64,000 nt of DNA, from NCBI RefSeq assembly GCF_902826655.1, contig NZ_CADEFR010000002.1, positions 1-64,000 on the forward strand. Direction: 5' to 3'. This DNA comes from an uncultured Methylibium sp. (GTDB lineage Bacteria; Pseudomonadota; Gammaproteobacteria; Burkholderiales; Burkholderiaceae_C). Below are positions 55,536-63,742 of the stretch, one piece after another. Each line of letters opens with the position of its first letter. Position 1 is the first letter of the stretch. The translations under genes were made by a program, and so were the position numbers. The notes below the pieces were generated by a model. The model worked only from the letters and a program-made list of their open reading frames with translations. It was not told the origin of the DNA and did not search any database.

Positions 55536-57095
55536 TTGCCAGAAGGTGGACTGAAGCTGGTGGTCGAGGCCGCCGATGATGCGGCACTCGATCGGCGGCT
55601 TGGCTTGAGCGTTTCGCCGTCCGTGCGGACGTCGCGTGCGACCGCGGTTGCATTGGGCATGCTCGCGTTCGCCTTCGTCTGGCTCGCTCACCTCAACTAC
55701 GCGAGCCTCGTGCCTCCGACCGACGACCTGGAGCAACTCACTTGGTCGCGCTCGCTGGAGTGGGGCTACTACAAGCATCCGCCCCTGCCAACGTGGCTCC
55801 TGTGGCCGGCGCTGCGAGTCTTCGGCTGGTCGGCCTGGACCGTCTACCTCGCTGGAGCTGCCACCACCTTGGCCGCGTTCTGGATCTTCTGGCGCCTGCT
55901 GGTTCGCCTGCGCGGCGAATCCTATGCCTTGGTCGCCCTGCTCGCTGCCGCGTGCATTTCCTACTACAACGGCCGGCTCTACTACTACAACCACAACGTG
56001 GTACTTCTGCTGGCGAATGCGGCATGCGCAGCGTTGACCTGGCAGGCATTTGCGACGCAGCGCCTACGCTGGTGGGTCGCGCTCGGGCTGGCCGTCGGCC
56101 TGGGTGCGCTGGCGAAGTACCAGGTCGCCGTGACGGCGGCGAGCATCTTGGTCTTCGCCACACACCAACGTGCATGGCAGCATCGCACCCATCGACGCGG
56201 AATCGTCCTTGCCGCGCTGGTCGCGGGTTTGCTCTTCGCGCCCCATTTGGCGTGGCTTCGCACACATGGATTCGCACCGCTGCACTACGCCGTCGAGTCG
56301 TCGCTCGGTGCAAACCTCGGGCCGCTCGCGCGCATCGTCGACACCCTGAACTGGTTGCTCGATCAATTGCTCAACCGAGCGCTGCCGGCCTGGCTTCTGC
56401 TTGGTCTGGCCGCGTGGCTCGCACGCCGCGCCCCGGCCGCAGGCGAGTTCCCGATGCGCCAAGGCACGCAAGGATCTGCGGCGCGGGCGCTCTTGCTCTC
56501 GTGGGGAGCTGTGCCGCTGTTGTTCATGCCTATCGTCGGCCTGTTCGCCGGCGCGGACTTGCAGAAGCACTGGGGCACGCCGTTCCTGCTTTTCGCCGTG
56601 CCCGCAGTCCTCGAACTGGCGCCGCGGCGATGGAGGTTGCCGGCCTCCAGGGCCCCACTGCTGACGGCATTCGTCGCCGTGCAGGGACTGTTGCTCGTGT
56701 CGAGCCACCTCACCTCGCCGCTGGGCCCGCAGGCGATGCGGGATTCGCACTGGCGACACTTCGACGCGCGCCGTGCCGCCCTGGCAATCGGTGACGCAGC
56801 CAGGAATCAACTGGGCGGTCCGATTCGCGTCGTGAGTGGCCCCGCGGCCATCGCTGGCGCACTCGCATTGGAGTGGCCCGAGTCTCCGCTGGTGCTGATC
56901 GACGGTCGGCTGGACCGCAGCCCTTGGATCGACGAATCGCTGCTCCGGGCTTGCGGATGGGTCCAACTGATCGACGCAGGTGCGCCGCAGGCTGCGACAC
57001 CCGTCGGTTCAGCCCTGCCCGGCTGGCGGTGGCTCGTGGTCCCACCCGAAGGTGCCGTCGCCACGAGCACGTGCAGGCCCGTAAGTCGCCGTTAA
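55536..57095 (+). CDS. ArnT/PMT-family lipid-linked glycosyltransferase
   Basis: A 519-residue GT-C membrane enzyme with about 11 TM helices. The first periplasmic loop has ASLVPPTDDLEQLTWSRSLE (an Asp-containing catalytic loop) and YYKHPPLPTWLLWP, the ArnT-like HPP motif, followed by TMs with GLGALAKYQVAVTAASIL. Members transfer a sugar from undecaprenyl phosphate to lipid A or another acceptor. It is separate from the second ArnT-like enzyme at 58211. TTG at 55536 is used because GGGAGG lies six bases upstream; no ATG is suitably placed. Confidence 0.82.
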   Translation: MPEGGLKLVVEAADDAALDRRLGLSVSPSVRTSRATAVALGMLAFAFVWLAHLNYASLVPPTDDLEQLTWSRSLEWGYYKHPPLPTWLLWPALRVFGWSAWTVYLAGAATTLAAFWIFWRLLVRLRGESYALVALLAAACISYYNGRLYYYNHNVVLLLANAACAALTWQAFATQRLRWWVALGLAVGLGALAKYQVAVTAASILVFATHQRAWQHRTHRRGIVLAALVAGLLFAPHLAWLRTHGFAPLHYAVESSLGANLGPLARIVDTLNWLLDQLLNRALPAWLLLGLAAWLARRAPAAGEFPMRQGTQGSAARALLLSWGAVPLLFMPIVGLFAGADLQKHWGTPFLLFAVPAVLELAPRRWRLPASRAPLLTAFVAVQGLLLVSSHLTSPLGPQAMRDSHWRHFDARRAALAIGDAARNQLGGPIRVVSGPAAIAGALALEWPESPLVLIDGRLDRSPWIDESLLRACGWVQLIDAGAPQAATPVGSALPGWRWLVVPPEGAVATSTCRPVSRR

Positions 57096-57096
57096 G
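57080..57096 (+). promoter_or_regulatory. PmrA/QseB-type box before the amino-sugar transfer set
   Basis: CGTAAG-TCGCC-GTTAAG, then 11 bp to AACACT (57108-57113), 42 bp before the ArnC-like start. It overlaps the 3' end of the PMT-family gene. Confidence 0.6.
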
Positions 57097-57137
57097 GCCC
57101 GTTTTCCAACACTCTGGAGAAAGGGCACCACTGCCAG

Positions 57138-58214
57138 ATGGATCAGACCTTCGTTCCGCGCATCGCGACCGCGCCAACGCCGATCGTCACCGGCTTAGCC
57201 TTTGCCTCGACCACCGCACAAAGGCCCTTCGAATCGAAGGCTCGCGACTCCAGCGCCGAACCCACTCTGTCCTGCGTGCTGCCTTGCCGGAACGAAGGGC
57301 CCAATCTGGCTCTATTGATGCCGAGGTTGATCGGCGAGGTCAGCAAGCTCTCGCACCAGTGGGAGGTGATCGTCGTCGACGACGGCAGCAACGACGACAC
57401 GTCGGCCGCACTGTTCGAATGGGCCCAAGTCGATGGCATCCGCGTGATCCAGCTGTCGCGCAACTTCGGCAAGGAGGCGGCGCTGACTGCGGGCGTGAAG
57501 GCGGCGGCTGGCGACGTGGTGGTGACCATGGACGCCGACGGCCAGCACGAGCCGTCGTTGATCGCCGCGATGCTTGAGAAGTGGCGCGAAGGCGCCGACG
57601 TGGCCTATGCACAGCGCCTGCACCGCCACGACGAAAGTCTGGTCAAACGCACGGGTACGCACCTCTTCTACTCCCTACTCAACCGCTCCGACCGCTTCGA
57701 CGTGCCGGCGGGCGCCGGGGACTTCCGCCTGATGGACCGCAGCGTGGTCAACGCGCTGCTGGCGCTGCCCGAGCGCAACCGATTCCTCAAGGGCCTGTAC
57801 GCCTGGGTAGGCTTTCGCGCCGTAGCGGTTCCCTACTCGCCGGCACCCCGCTTGAATGGCCGCAGCCACTTCAGCTTTGCACGTCTGCTGCGCTTGTCGC
57901 TCGATGGCCTGACCTCGTTCACTACCTGGCCGCTGCGCGCCGTGAGTCTGGTCGGCTTCATGCTGGCAGTGGTCTCGTTTGCCTACGGCACCTATCTGAC
58001 GGTGAGCTACTTCCTCAACGGGCACCACATCGACGGCTGGACGACGATTGTGGTCGCGCTGATGCTTTTTTCGGGCATCCAACTCGTCAGCCTCGGCGTC
58101 GTCGGCGAGTACGTCGGTCGCATCTTCGAAGAGGTCAAGCAGAGGCCGCTCTACGTGGTCAGGCGCGAAATGGGTCAAGGCATCAGCATCGGCGTCGGCG
58201 TCGGCGAACGATGA
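57138..58214 (+). CDS. ArnC/GtrB-like undecaprenyl-phosphate glycosyltransferase (LgmA-like)
   Basis: A 358-residue GT2 enzyme with a cytoplasmic catalytic domain: SCVLPCRNEGPNLALLMPRL, VIVVDDGSNDDTS, MDADGQHEP (DxD-like) and, at the C-terminus, two TM helices (LVGFMLAVVSFAYGTYLTV and TIVVALMLFSGIQLV). It would attach an N-acetylhexosamine or similar sugar to undecaprenyl phosphate. With the ArnT-like, GtrA-like and ChbG/NaxD-like genes that follow, it matches Bordetella LgmA or Francisella FlmF. The sugar is inferred. Its stop overlaps the next start (ATGA). Confidence 0.85.
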   Translation: MDQTFVPRIATAPTPIVTGLAFASTTAQRPFESKARDSSAEPTLSCVLPCRNEGPNLALLMPRLIGEVSKLSHQWEVIVVDDGSNDDTSAALFEWAQVDGIRVIQLSRNFGKEAALTAGVKAAAGDVVVTMDADGQHEPSLIAAMLEKWREGADVAYAQRLHRHDESLVKRTGTHLFYSLLNRSDRFDVPAGAGDFRLMDRSVVNALLALPERNRFLKGLYAWVGFRAVAVPYSPAPRLNGRSHFSFARLLRLSLDGLTSFTTWPLRAVSLVGFMLAVVSFAYGTYLTVSYFLNGHHIDGWTTIVVALMLFSGIQLVSLGVVGEYVGRIFEEVKQRPLYVVRREMGQGISIGVGVGER

Positions 58215-59785
58215 CGCTGCTCCCATCGGCAAAGCGGCGATCAACCGCGGCGGTGACACTGGCCGTGGGGGCCTGGCTGACGGCATTGGCATGGACTCGA
58301 CCTCTGCTGCTGCCCGACGAAGGCCGCTATGTGGGCGTGGCGTGGGAGATGTTGCGCAGCGGCGACTGGCTGACGCCGACCCTGAACGGGCTGCCGTACT
58401 TCCACAAGCCGCCGCTGTTCTACTGGATCACAGCCGTCTCAATGGGCGTGTTCGGCCCCGGCGAATGGTCGGCTCGCTTGGCGCCGCTGATCGGGTCGTG
58501 GCTTGCAGCGATGGCGGGCTTCGTGTTCACCCGCCGCTGGTGGGGCGAGCGAGCCGCGTGGCTTGCGCTGGTGTCAGTGCTGTCGATGCCGCTGTTTTAC
58601 CTGGGTGGCCAATTCGCCAACACGGACATGCTGGTGGCCGGCTTGATCACGGCGGCAATCGCCATGCTGGCGCATGCGGCGCTGGAGTTCGAGGCTGGGT
58701 TGTCCCATCGGCGCGCGGTATGGCTTGGCTACGCCCTCGCCGGGCTGGCGATCCTCGCAAAGGGGTTGATCGGCGCCGTTCTCCCCGCGCTGGTGATCGC
58801 AGGGTGGCTCGTGGGCGGTCGCCGTTGGCGCACCGCGCGTGCGCTCTGTTCAGGCATCGGAGCGCTCATGTTGCTCTTGATCGCCGCGCCGTGGTTCCTG
58901 GCCATGCAGGCGCGTTTCCCGCAGTTTGTGGACTACTTCTTCGTCGTCCAGCACTTCAAGCGCTATGCAACGGGTGGCTTCAACAACGTACAGCCGTGGT
59001 GGTACTACCCGGCGGTGCTGCTGGTGTTCAGCCTGCCCTGGCTCCGCTGGCTGGGAGCGCAGCTTGGACGCGGGCGCCAGTCGGCCCCGGAGCACGACGA
59101 TGTGCGGCACCTCGCGATGTGGTGGCTCGTCGTCGTTGTCGGGTTCTTTTCGCTTCCCAGGAGCAAGCTGCTCGGCTACGTGCTGCCCGCGCTGCTGCCG
59201 CTGGCGCTCCTGATCGCCGACGGCGTGCAGACGACAGATGTGCGGGTCGGTACCCCCTGGCAGCGCGCCTGGCTCTGGGCCTGCTGCGTGGGGGCGGCCA
59301 TCAGTGTGGCGGCCGTGGCCACCTTTACACTTCACCCGACACGCTCGACACGCGAAATCGCCAATGTGCTGCGCCAGAAAGCGGCTCCCGGCGAACCCGT
59401 GGTGATGATCGGAGGTTACTGGTTCGACCTCCCGCAGTACGCGCACCTGCGCGAGCCTGTAACGGTCGTCGATGACTGGTCAAGGTCGGACGTGCAGCAC
59501 CAAGACAACTGGCGCAAAGAGCTCGCGGATGCCGGGACGTTCGCACCGTCGCTTGCGGCAGCGCGCCTGGTGGAGCCGGCGGTCTGGTGCGCCGGACTCG
59601 CGGGCGTTGGCTCGGCGTGGGTCGTGGGGCATGCCTCCGCCACGTCTCGATTCGACTTCCTGACATCAGCCGCTGTCGTAGCGCAGGTCCGTGGCACGAC
59701 CTTGTGGCGCGTGGACCGCGCCGACCCCCACGTCAAGAGCGGACTCTGCGAAGGAACACCCAGTGGCGACCGGCCCAGTAAGTGA
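58211..59785 (+). CDS. ArnT-like lipid A amino-sugar transferase (LgmB/FlmK-like)
   Basis: A 524-residue GT-C enzyme with about 12 TM helices. The catalytic first loop is PLLLPDEGRYVGVAWEML, with DE at the ArnT position, and next is YFHKPPLFYWITAVS; later PWFLAMQARFPQFVDYFFVV and SKLLGYVLPALLPLALL follow the ArnT pattern. It should transfer a deacetylated aminohexose from undecaprenyl phosphate to lipid A phosphate in the periplasm. The ATG at 58211 overlaps the ArnC-like stop. Its 3' end is overlapped by 53 bp by the antisense GtrA-like gene. Confidence 0.87.
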   Translation: MTLLPSAKRRSTAAVTLAVGAWLTALAWTRPLLLPDEGRYVGVAWEMLRSGDWLTPTLNGLPYFHKPPLFYWITAVSMGVFGPGEWSARLAPLIGSWLAAMAGFVFTRRWWGERAAWLALVSVLSMPLFYLGGQFANTDMLVAGLITAAIAMLAHAALEFEAGLSHRRAVWLGYALAGLAILAKGLIGAVLPALVIAGWLVGGRRWRTARALCSGIGALMLLLIAAPWFLAMQARFPQFVDYFFVVQHFKRYATGGFNNVQPWWYYPAVLLVFSLPWLRWLGAQLGRGRQSAPEHDDVRHLAMWWLVVVVGFFSLPRSKLLGYVLPALLPLALLIADGVQTTDVRVGTPWQRAWLWACCVGAAISVAAVATFTLHPTRSTREIANVLRQKAAPGEPVVMIGGYWFDLPQYAHLREPVTVVDDWSRSDVQHQDNWRKELADAGTFAPSLAAARLVEPAVWCAGLAGVGSAWVVGHASATSRFDFLTSAAVVAQVRGTTLWRVDRADPHVKSGLCEGTPSGDRPSK

Positions 59786-60143
59786 ACAAGGCGACCCCCA
59801 CGAGCACGAAGCCGAGGAGCCACTCGTAGCGCAACCCACTGTGATGCAGCAACAGCGCATAGCTGAGTTCGTTGACAGCAAAGCCGGCGGCCGACACGGC
59901 AAAAAACCGTTGGGCGGACACGCCAACCGGTACGCCGTGACCTCGGTAGGTCAGCCAGTGGTGCCCCACGAACGAAACGACGACGGCGACGCCCCAACCC
60001 GCGACGTTGGCCATCAGTGGCGACCCAAGAAAGCGCTCCACCAGCAGGACGACGACCAGCCAGTGCACCCCAGCGGCAAAGCAGCCGACAAGCACGAACC
60101 ACACGGGCCTGCGCCGACTCTCAATGTCGAACGAGCGGCTCAT
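59733..60143 (-). CDS. GtrA-like small membrane protein (candidate lipid-sugar flippase)
   Basis: A 136-residue four-helix membrane protein of the GtrA family: VWFVLVGCFAAGVHWLVVVL, WGVAVVVSFVGHHWLTYRG and the end WAGRHWVFLRR, with the family GHHWLTY-type motif. GtrA proteins are proposed to flip undecaprenyl-phosphate sugars across the inner membrane; LgmD has that role in the Bordetella pathway, which makes this the likely counterpart. It runs antisense to its partners, overlapping the ArnT-like 3' end, and divergent from the deacetylase gene. The start at 60143 is set by the N-terminus MSRSFDIESRR. Confidence 0.75.
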   Translation of the reverse strand: MSRSFDIESRRRPVWFVLVGCFAAGVHWLVVVLLVERFLGSPLMANVAGWGVAVVVSFVGHHWLTYRGHGVPVGVSAQRFFAVSAAGFAVNELSYALLLHHSGLRYEWLLGFVLVGVALFTYWAGRHWVFLRRVRS

Positions 60144-60188
60144 CGATCCAATGGGCAATGGATGCACGCGGAGCCCAGGCTGGGCGCC

Positions 60189-60992
60189 ATGCTGTGCCTC
60201 GTGGTCGACGACTTCGGCCTGCACACCGGTGTCAATGACGCTGCGCAGCGGCTCACAGAACTCGGCCGGGTGCATGCGGTCGGGGCCTTGGTCGGTGCAC
60301 CGGCGTTCGTGGCAGGCGGGGCCGTCCTGCGCAGGATCGACGCGGAGGGTCTCGATGTCGGTTTGCACCTAGATCTCACTGAACGCCCGCTGCTGCGCCG
60401 CTCCTCGCGGCCCTTGTCGCAGATCGTCATTGAGGCCTATACGCGCCAACTGGACAGGCGCCTGCTGCGCTTGGAGATCTGCGCGCAGCTCGATGCCTTC
60501 GAGGCCGCACTCGGGCATGGACCCGCTTTCGTGGATGGCCACCAGCACGTTCACCAACTGCCGGGCGTGCGCGAGGCGCTCGTCACTGAACTGAAGCAGC
60601 GCTACGGCGCGCGGCTCCCGTGGCTGCGGTGTACGCAACGCGTCGGCCCAGGGGCCAAGCCGTGGTTGATCTCGGCTTTGGGTGGAGCGTCGGCACGCAA
60701 GCTTGCCGACAAGAACGGGTTCGGCCGGAACCGCCGCTTGCTGGGCGTGCACAACTTTCGCTGCGGGGCGGCGAAGTACGCGCAGTTGCTCACCAACTGG
60801 CTGAGCGCAGGCCGTGACGGCGACCTTCTGATGTGCCACCCTGCCTTGGGCTCGCAGCTGCACGATCCTCTGGCTGCCGCGCGAGCAGTCGAATACAGTG
60901 TCCTGACCGGGCAGCTGTTCCTGCGCATGCTGCAGGCGCGCGGCATTTCGTTGTGGCCCATGAGCCAGATTCTGGAGAGGCTTGGAGGGTAA
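60189..60992 (+). CDS. ChbG/YdjC-family deacetylase (NaxD/LgmC-like)
   Basis: A 267-residue cytoplasmic metal-dependent deacetylase. It begins MLCLVVDDFGLHTGVND with the Asp pair of the family, then GLDVGLHLDLTERPL and FVDGHQHVHQLPGVREAL with metal-binding His. NaxD (Francisella) and LgmC (Bordetella) deacetylate undecaprenyl-phosphate N-acetylhexosamine before transfer to lipid A. This completes the amino-sugar set. An in-frame ATG at 60162 is the alternative start; neither has a good ribosome site. Substrate inferred from neighbours. Confidence 0.8.
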   Translation: MLCLVVDDFGLHTGVNDAAQRLTELGRVHAVGALVGAPAFVAGGAVLRRIDAEGLDVGLHLDLTERPLLRRSSRPLSQIVIEAYTRQLDRRLLRLEICAQLDAFEAALGHGPAFVDGHQHVHQLPGVREALVTELKQRYGARLPWLRCTQRVGPGAKPWLISALGGASARKLADKNGFGRNRRLLGVHNFRCGAAKYAQLLTNWLSAGRDGDLLMCHPALGSQLHDPLAAARAVEYSVLTGQLFLRMLQARGISLWPMSQILERLGG

Positions 60993-61049
60993 GTGATGGC
61001 TGCCAGCGACCGCCGCACCCGGCCCGCCGCCGCCTCTCCGTCCTCAGCG

Positions 61050-61391
61050 TCAGTCGTCGTCCTTCTCGCCGCGATCGGCTTGGTCGAGCTTGCTGGACAG
61101 CACCTTTCCGTCCGCGGCATCGACCTTGACGTCGAAGACCTTGTTGTCGGCCGTGACGACCTCGACATCGAACACGACGGTGCCGCGTTCGCCTTCGAGT
61201 TCGGCCTTGGTGGCCTTGCCCCCGGCTTGCGCTTCAGCCGCGCTCACCGCCTGCACCAGCGTGATCTTGGCCTTCGCCAGATCGGCGACGGCGTCGTTCT
61301 CGCCACCGGACGTCTTGGCGAATGCCAAGCCACCGGCCGTGGCGATGCCCGCGGCCACCAGCAGGGCGGGGATGGTGATCTTGCTCTTCAT
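61050..61391 (-). CDS. PepSY-domain exported protein
   Basis: A 113-residue periplasmic protein: signal MKSKITIPALLVAAGIATAG, then a PepSY domain with ITLVQAVSAAEAQAGGKATK, TVVFDVEVVTADNKVFDVKV and DAADGKVLSSK. PepSY proteins often accompany PmrA/QseB-type regulators, where they are expressed in response and may inhibit or sense periplasmic proteins. A box at 61462 precedes it by about 70 bp. Start 61391 follows an AAGGAA-like site. Confidence 0.87.
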   Translation of the reverse strand: MKSKITIPALLVAAGIATAGGLAFAKTSGGENDAVADLAKAKITLVQAVSAAEAQAGGKATKAELEGERGTVVFDVEVVTADNKVFDVKVDAADGKVLSSKLDQADRGEKDDD

Positions 61392-61461
61392 GATGATTCC
61401 TTTGTTTCAAGCTCGTCGAGGCGGGATTGCCTGTCGACAGGACTCAATGTCGGTGCTATCA

Positions 61462-61478
61462 CTTAGCCCCCGCTTAGG
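61462..61478 (-). promoter_or_regulatory. PmrA/QseB-type box before the PepSY gene
   Basis: On the minus strand CCTAAG-CGGGG-GCTAAG with GACATT 10 bp later (61451-61446). It overlaps the stop codon of the upstream exported-protein gene. Confidence 0.6.
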
Positions 61479-61885
61479 GTCGATGCCAAAGCTGCGGGCG
61501 CTCTGGCGCGCTGGGCACTCAAGGCTTGGCGCAACACCGTGGCGGCCGGCAGCACCATGCCGCCCGGGTATGCCACTTCATAGGTGCGACCGGTCTGTTC
61601 CGACCGTGTGGCACAAAGACGGATGAAATCCTCCGCCGAATCGATCAGCGCAGACTTCTCCGCCAATTCGTGCCGCAGGAAGCGCGCCGCCGTCGGGCCT
61701 GCAACCGTCAGCGGCCCGCCGCGGACGCTCACATGCTCCAGTCCCGAAACGTGGCTGATGAGCGCGTCGATTTCCTTTGCGGCGGCGGGCGTGGGCGCCG
61801 CGGAAGACCATCCCGTGGTCGCCGCGCCCGAGAGGACGATGCTCAGGACCACGGCGATACGGCGTCGTGCAAGGGGTGCAGGCAT
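61463..61885 (-). CDS. Exported protein of unknown function with DUF5329-like pattern
   Basis: A 140-residue secreted protein: signal sequence RRRIAVVLSIVLSGAATTGW, then AAKEIDALISHVSGLEHVSV and AARFLRHELAEKSALIDSAE, ending FIRLCATRSEQTGRTYEVAY. The pattern of a helix before a Cys-containing RxSxxTGxxY motif resembles the DUF5329 family, which I name with caution. An alternative start is ATG 61927, but the PmrA-type box at 61947 leaves room only for the shorter form. Adjacent to the PepSY gene, 70 bp apart. Confidence 0.6.
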   Translation of the reverse strand: MPAPLARRRIAVVLSIVLSGAATTGWSSAAPTPAAAKEIDALISHVSGLEHVSVRGGPLTVAGPTAARFLRHELAEKSALIDSAEDFIRLCATRSEQTGRTYEVAYPGGMVLPAATVLRQALSAQRARAPAALASTLSGG

Positions 61886-61946
61886 GAACAGAACAGGCGC
61901 TCGCGGCGCGCGGGAGACTGGGGGCATCAAGGCTATGGCCGCCCAA

Positions 61947-61963
61947 CTTAGCAGAGCCTTAAG
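61947..61963. promoter_or_regulatory. PmrA/QseB-type box between divergent genes
   Basis: CTTAGC-AGAGC-CTTAAG, period 11. It could act leftward on the exported protein gene or rightward on phosphoethanolamine transferase 2. No convincing -10 at the standard spacing on either side. Confidence 0.5.
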
Positions 61964-62065
61964 TGCCTCGCGATCCGGTCGGCATCCCCGGCCACACATG
62001 GCCAAGCCCCCGCAAAGCGGCGAACATGAGCGATTTGGCGGCAACACCGACCAGCACCGAACACC

Positions 62066-63721
62066 ATGAGCGTCGACGAGCCTCCCGACAAGCTAGCGGC
62101 CACCACGCCGTGGCGAGTGCGGCTGCGCGCAGCACTTCAACCGGGTCCGCAGGTCGGCGTCCCCGTGCTGATCGGCGCGGCCGCGCTGCTGAACGCGGCG
62201 CTGTACCACGCACCGTTGTTCACCTTCGCCAGTGCGAGGCTGGATGCGCTGAGCTACGGCGGCCTGCTGACGCTGGCCACGCTCTTTGTCCTGGTGGCCT
62301 TCGTCACGGCGCTGGCGCTGGCCTTCGTGGCCCTCGTGTCCCGGCGCCTCGTCAAGCCGCTGTGCATGCTCAGCGCCCTGCTCAATGCCGGCGTGCTGTA
62401 CTTCATCCAGGCCTACGGCGTGCTGCTCGACAAGACCATGATGGGCAACGTGCTGAACACCGACGTGGTGGAGGTGACGACGCTGTGGCATCCGAAGCTG
62501 CTGCTCTACGTGCTCGTGCTCGGCGTGGGGCCGTGCCTGCTGTTGTCCTGGGTGCGGCTGCGACCGACGCGCCGCCCGCGGCTGGCCGGATTCGCGGGAC
62601 TCGTGCTCGTGTTCGGCGTGGGCTGGATCTATGCCGCCTCGAGCACCTGGCTGTGGATCGACAAACACGCCAAGTCCATCGGCGGCCTGATCCTGCCCTG
62701 GTCGTACACCGTCAACCTCGCGCGCTACCAGAGCTCGCAGTGGGCCGCATCACGGCAAGCCGAGCCGCTGCCCGACGCCCATTTCGTCGGTGACGAAAGA
62801 ACAGTCGTCATCCTCGTCATCGGCGAGTCGGCGCGGCGGCGCAACTTCTCACTGTACGGCTACGCGCGCGCGACAAACCCGGTGCTGTCGGCCTCCGGCG
62901 CCGTGGCACTGACCAACACCGAGGCATGCGCGACCTACACCACCGAGGCCCTGCTGTGCATCCTGTCGCACGACGATCCCGGCCTGCGGCTGGCCGGTTC
63001 CACCGAGCTGCTGCCGAGCTACCTGCAGCGACACGGCGTCGACGTGATCTGGCGCAGCAACAACTGGGGTGAACCTCCGCTGAAAGTCGGGACGTACGAG
63101 CGCGCACGAGACTTGGAGCGCACCTGCACCGGCACGATGTGTTCGCATGACGACCTGCTGCTCAGCGGCCTGGCGCAGCGCATCCGCAGCTCGCCGGCCC
63201 GCAAGGTGTTCGTGGTGCTGCACCAAAGCGGCAGCCATGGGCCGGCCTACAACACCAAGGTCCCGCCTTCGTTCGAGCACTTCAAGCCCGTGTGCGATTC
63301 GGTGGAACTGGACCGGTGCACACCGGAGTCGCTGCTCAACGCCTACGACAACACCATCCTTTACACCGACCACGTGGTCGGCCGTGCCATCGACTTGCTG
63401 AAGAGCATGGACGGCATGCCGGCGACGCTGCTGTACATCTCCGATCACGGAGAATCGCTCGGCGAGCATGGCCTGTACCTGCACGGCACGCCGATGGCGC
63501 TGGCACCCGACGTGCAGAAGGAGGTGCCGTTCATCGTCTGGATGTCCGAAGGTTTCCAGCGCAAGCACCGCGTGGAGGCGTCGACGCTGACCCGCACTAC
63601 CGCGCATTCCCAGGGCCAGGTGTTCCACAGCGTCATGGGCGCGTTCGAGATGCGCAGCAGCATCTACCGGCCGCAATTGGACATCTACGCCGCGGGCGCC
63701 AGCGCGGCTGACGGACGCTGA
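62066..63721 (+). CDS. Phosphoethanolamine transferase 2 (EptA family)
   Basis: A 551-residue membrane enzyme of the EptA/sulfatase family, with five TM helices to about 220 and a periplasmic domain. It has VILVIGESARRRNFSLYGYA, the nucleophile region TEACATYTTEALLCILS (Thr in YTTEAL), VLHQSGSHGPAYN and ISDHGESLGEHGLYLHG. Its nucleophile block differs from the canonical TNTETSLPC of copy 1, so its acceptor may not be lipid A. It is divergent from the exported-protein gene and shares the box at 61947. Confidence 0.88.
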   Translation: MSVDEPPDKLAATTPWRVRLRAALQPGPQVGVPVLIGAAALLNAALYHAPLFTFASARLDALSYGGLLTLATLFVLVAFVTALALAFVALVSRRLVKPLCMLSALLNAGVLYFIQAYGVLLDKTMMGNVLNTDVVEVTTLWHPKLLLYVLVLGVGPCLLLSWVRLRPTRRPRLAGFAGLVLVFGVGWIYAASSTWLWIDKHAKSIGGLILPWSYTVNLARYQSSQWAASRQAEPLPDAHFVGDERTVVILVIGESARRRNFSLYGYARATNPVLSASGAVALTNTEACATYTTEALLCILSHDDPGLRLAGSTELLPSYLQRHGVDVIWRSNNWGEPPLKVGTYERARDLERTCTGTMCSHDDLLLSGLAQRIRSSPARKVFVVLHQSGSHGPAYNTKVPPSFEHFKPVCDSVELDRCTPESLLNAYDNTILYTDHVVGRAIDLLKSMDGMPATLLYISDHGESLGEHGLYLHGTPMALAPDVQKEVPFIVWMSEGFQRKHRVEASTLTRTTAHSQGQVFHSVMGAFEMRSSIYRPQLDIYAAGASAADGR

Positions 63722-63742
63722 CCTCAGAGCGCGCACCGAGGC

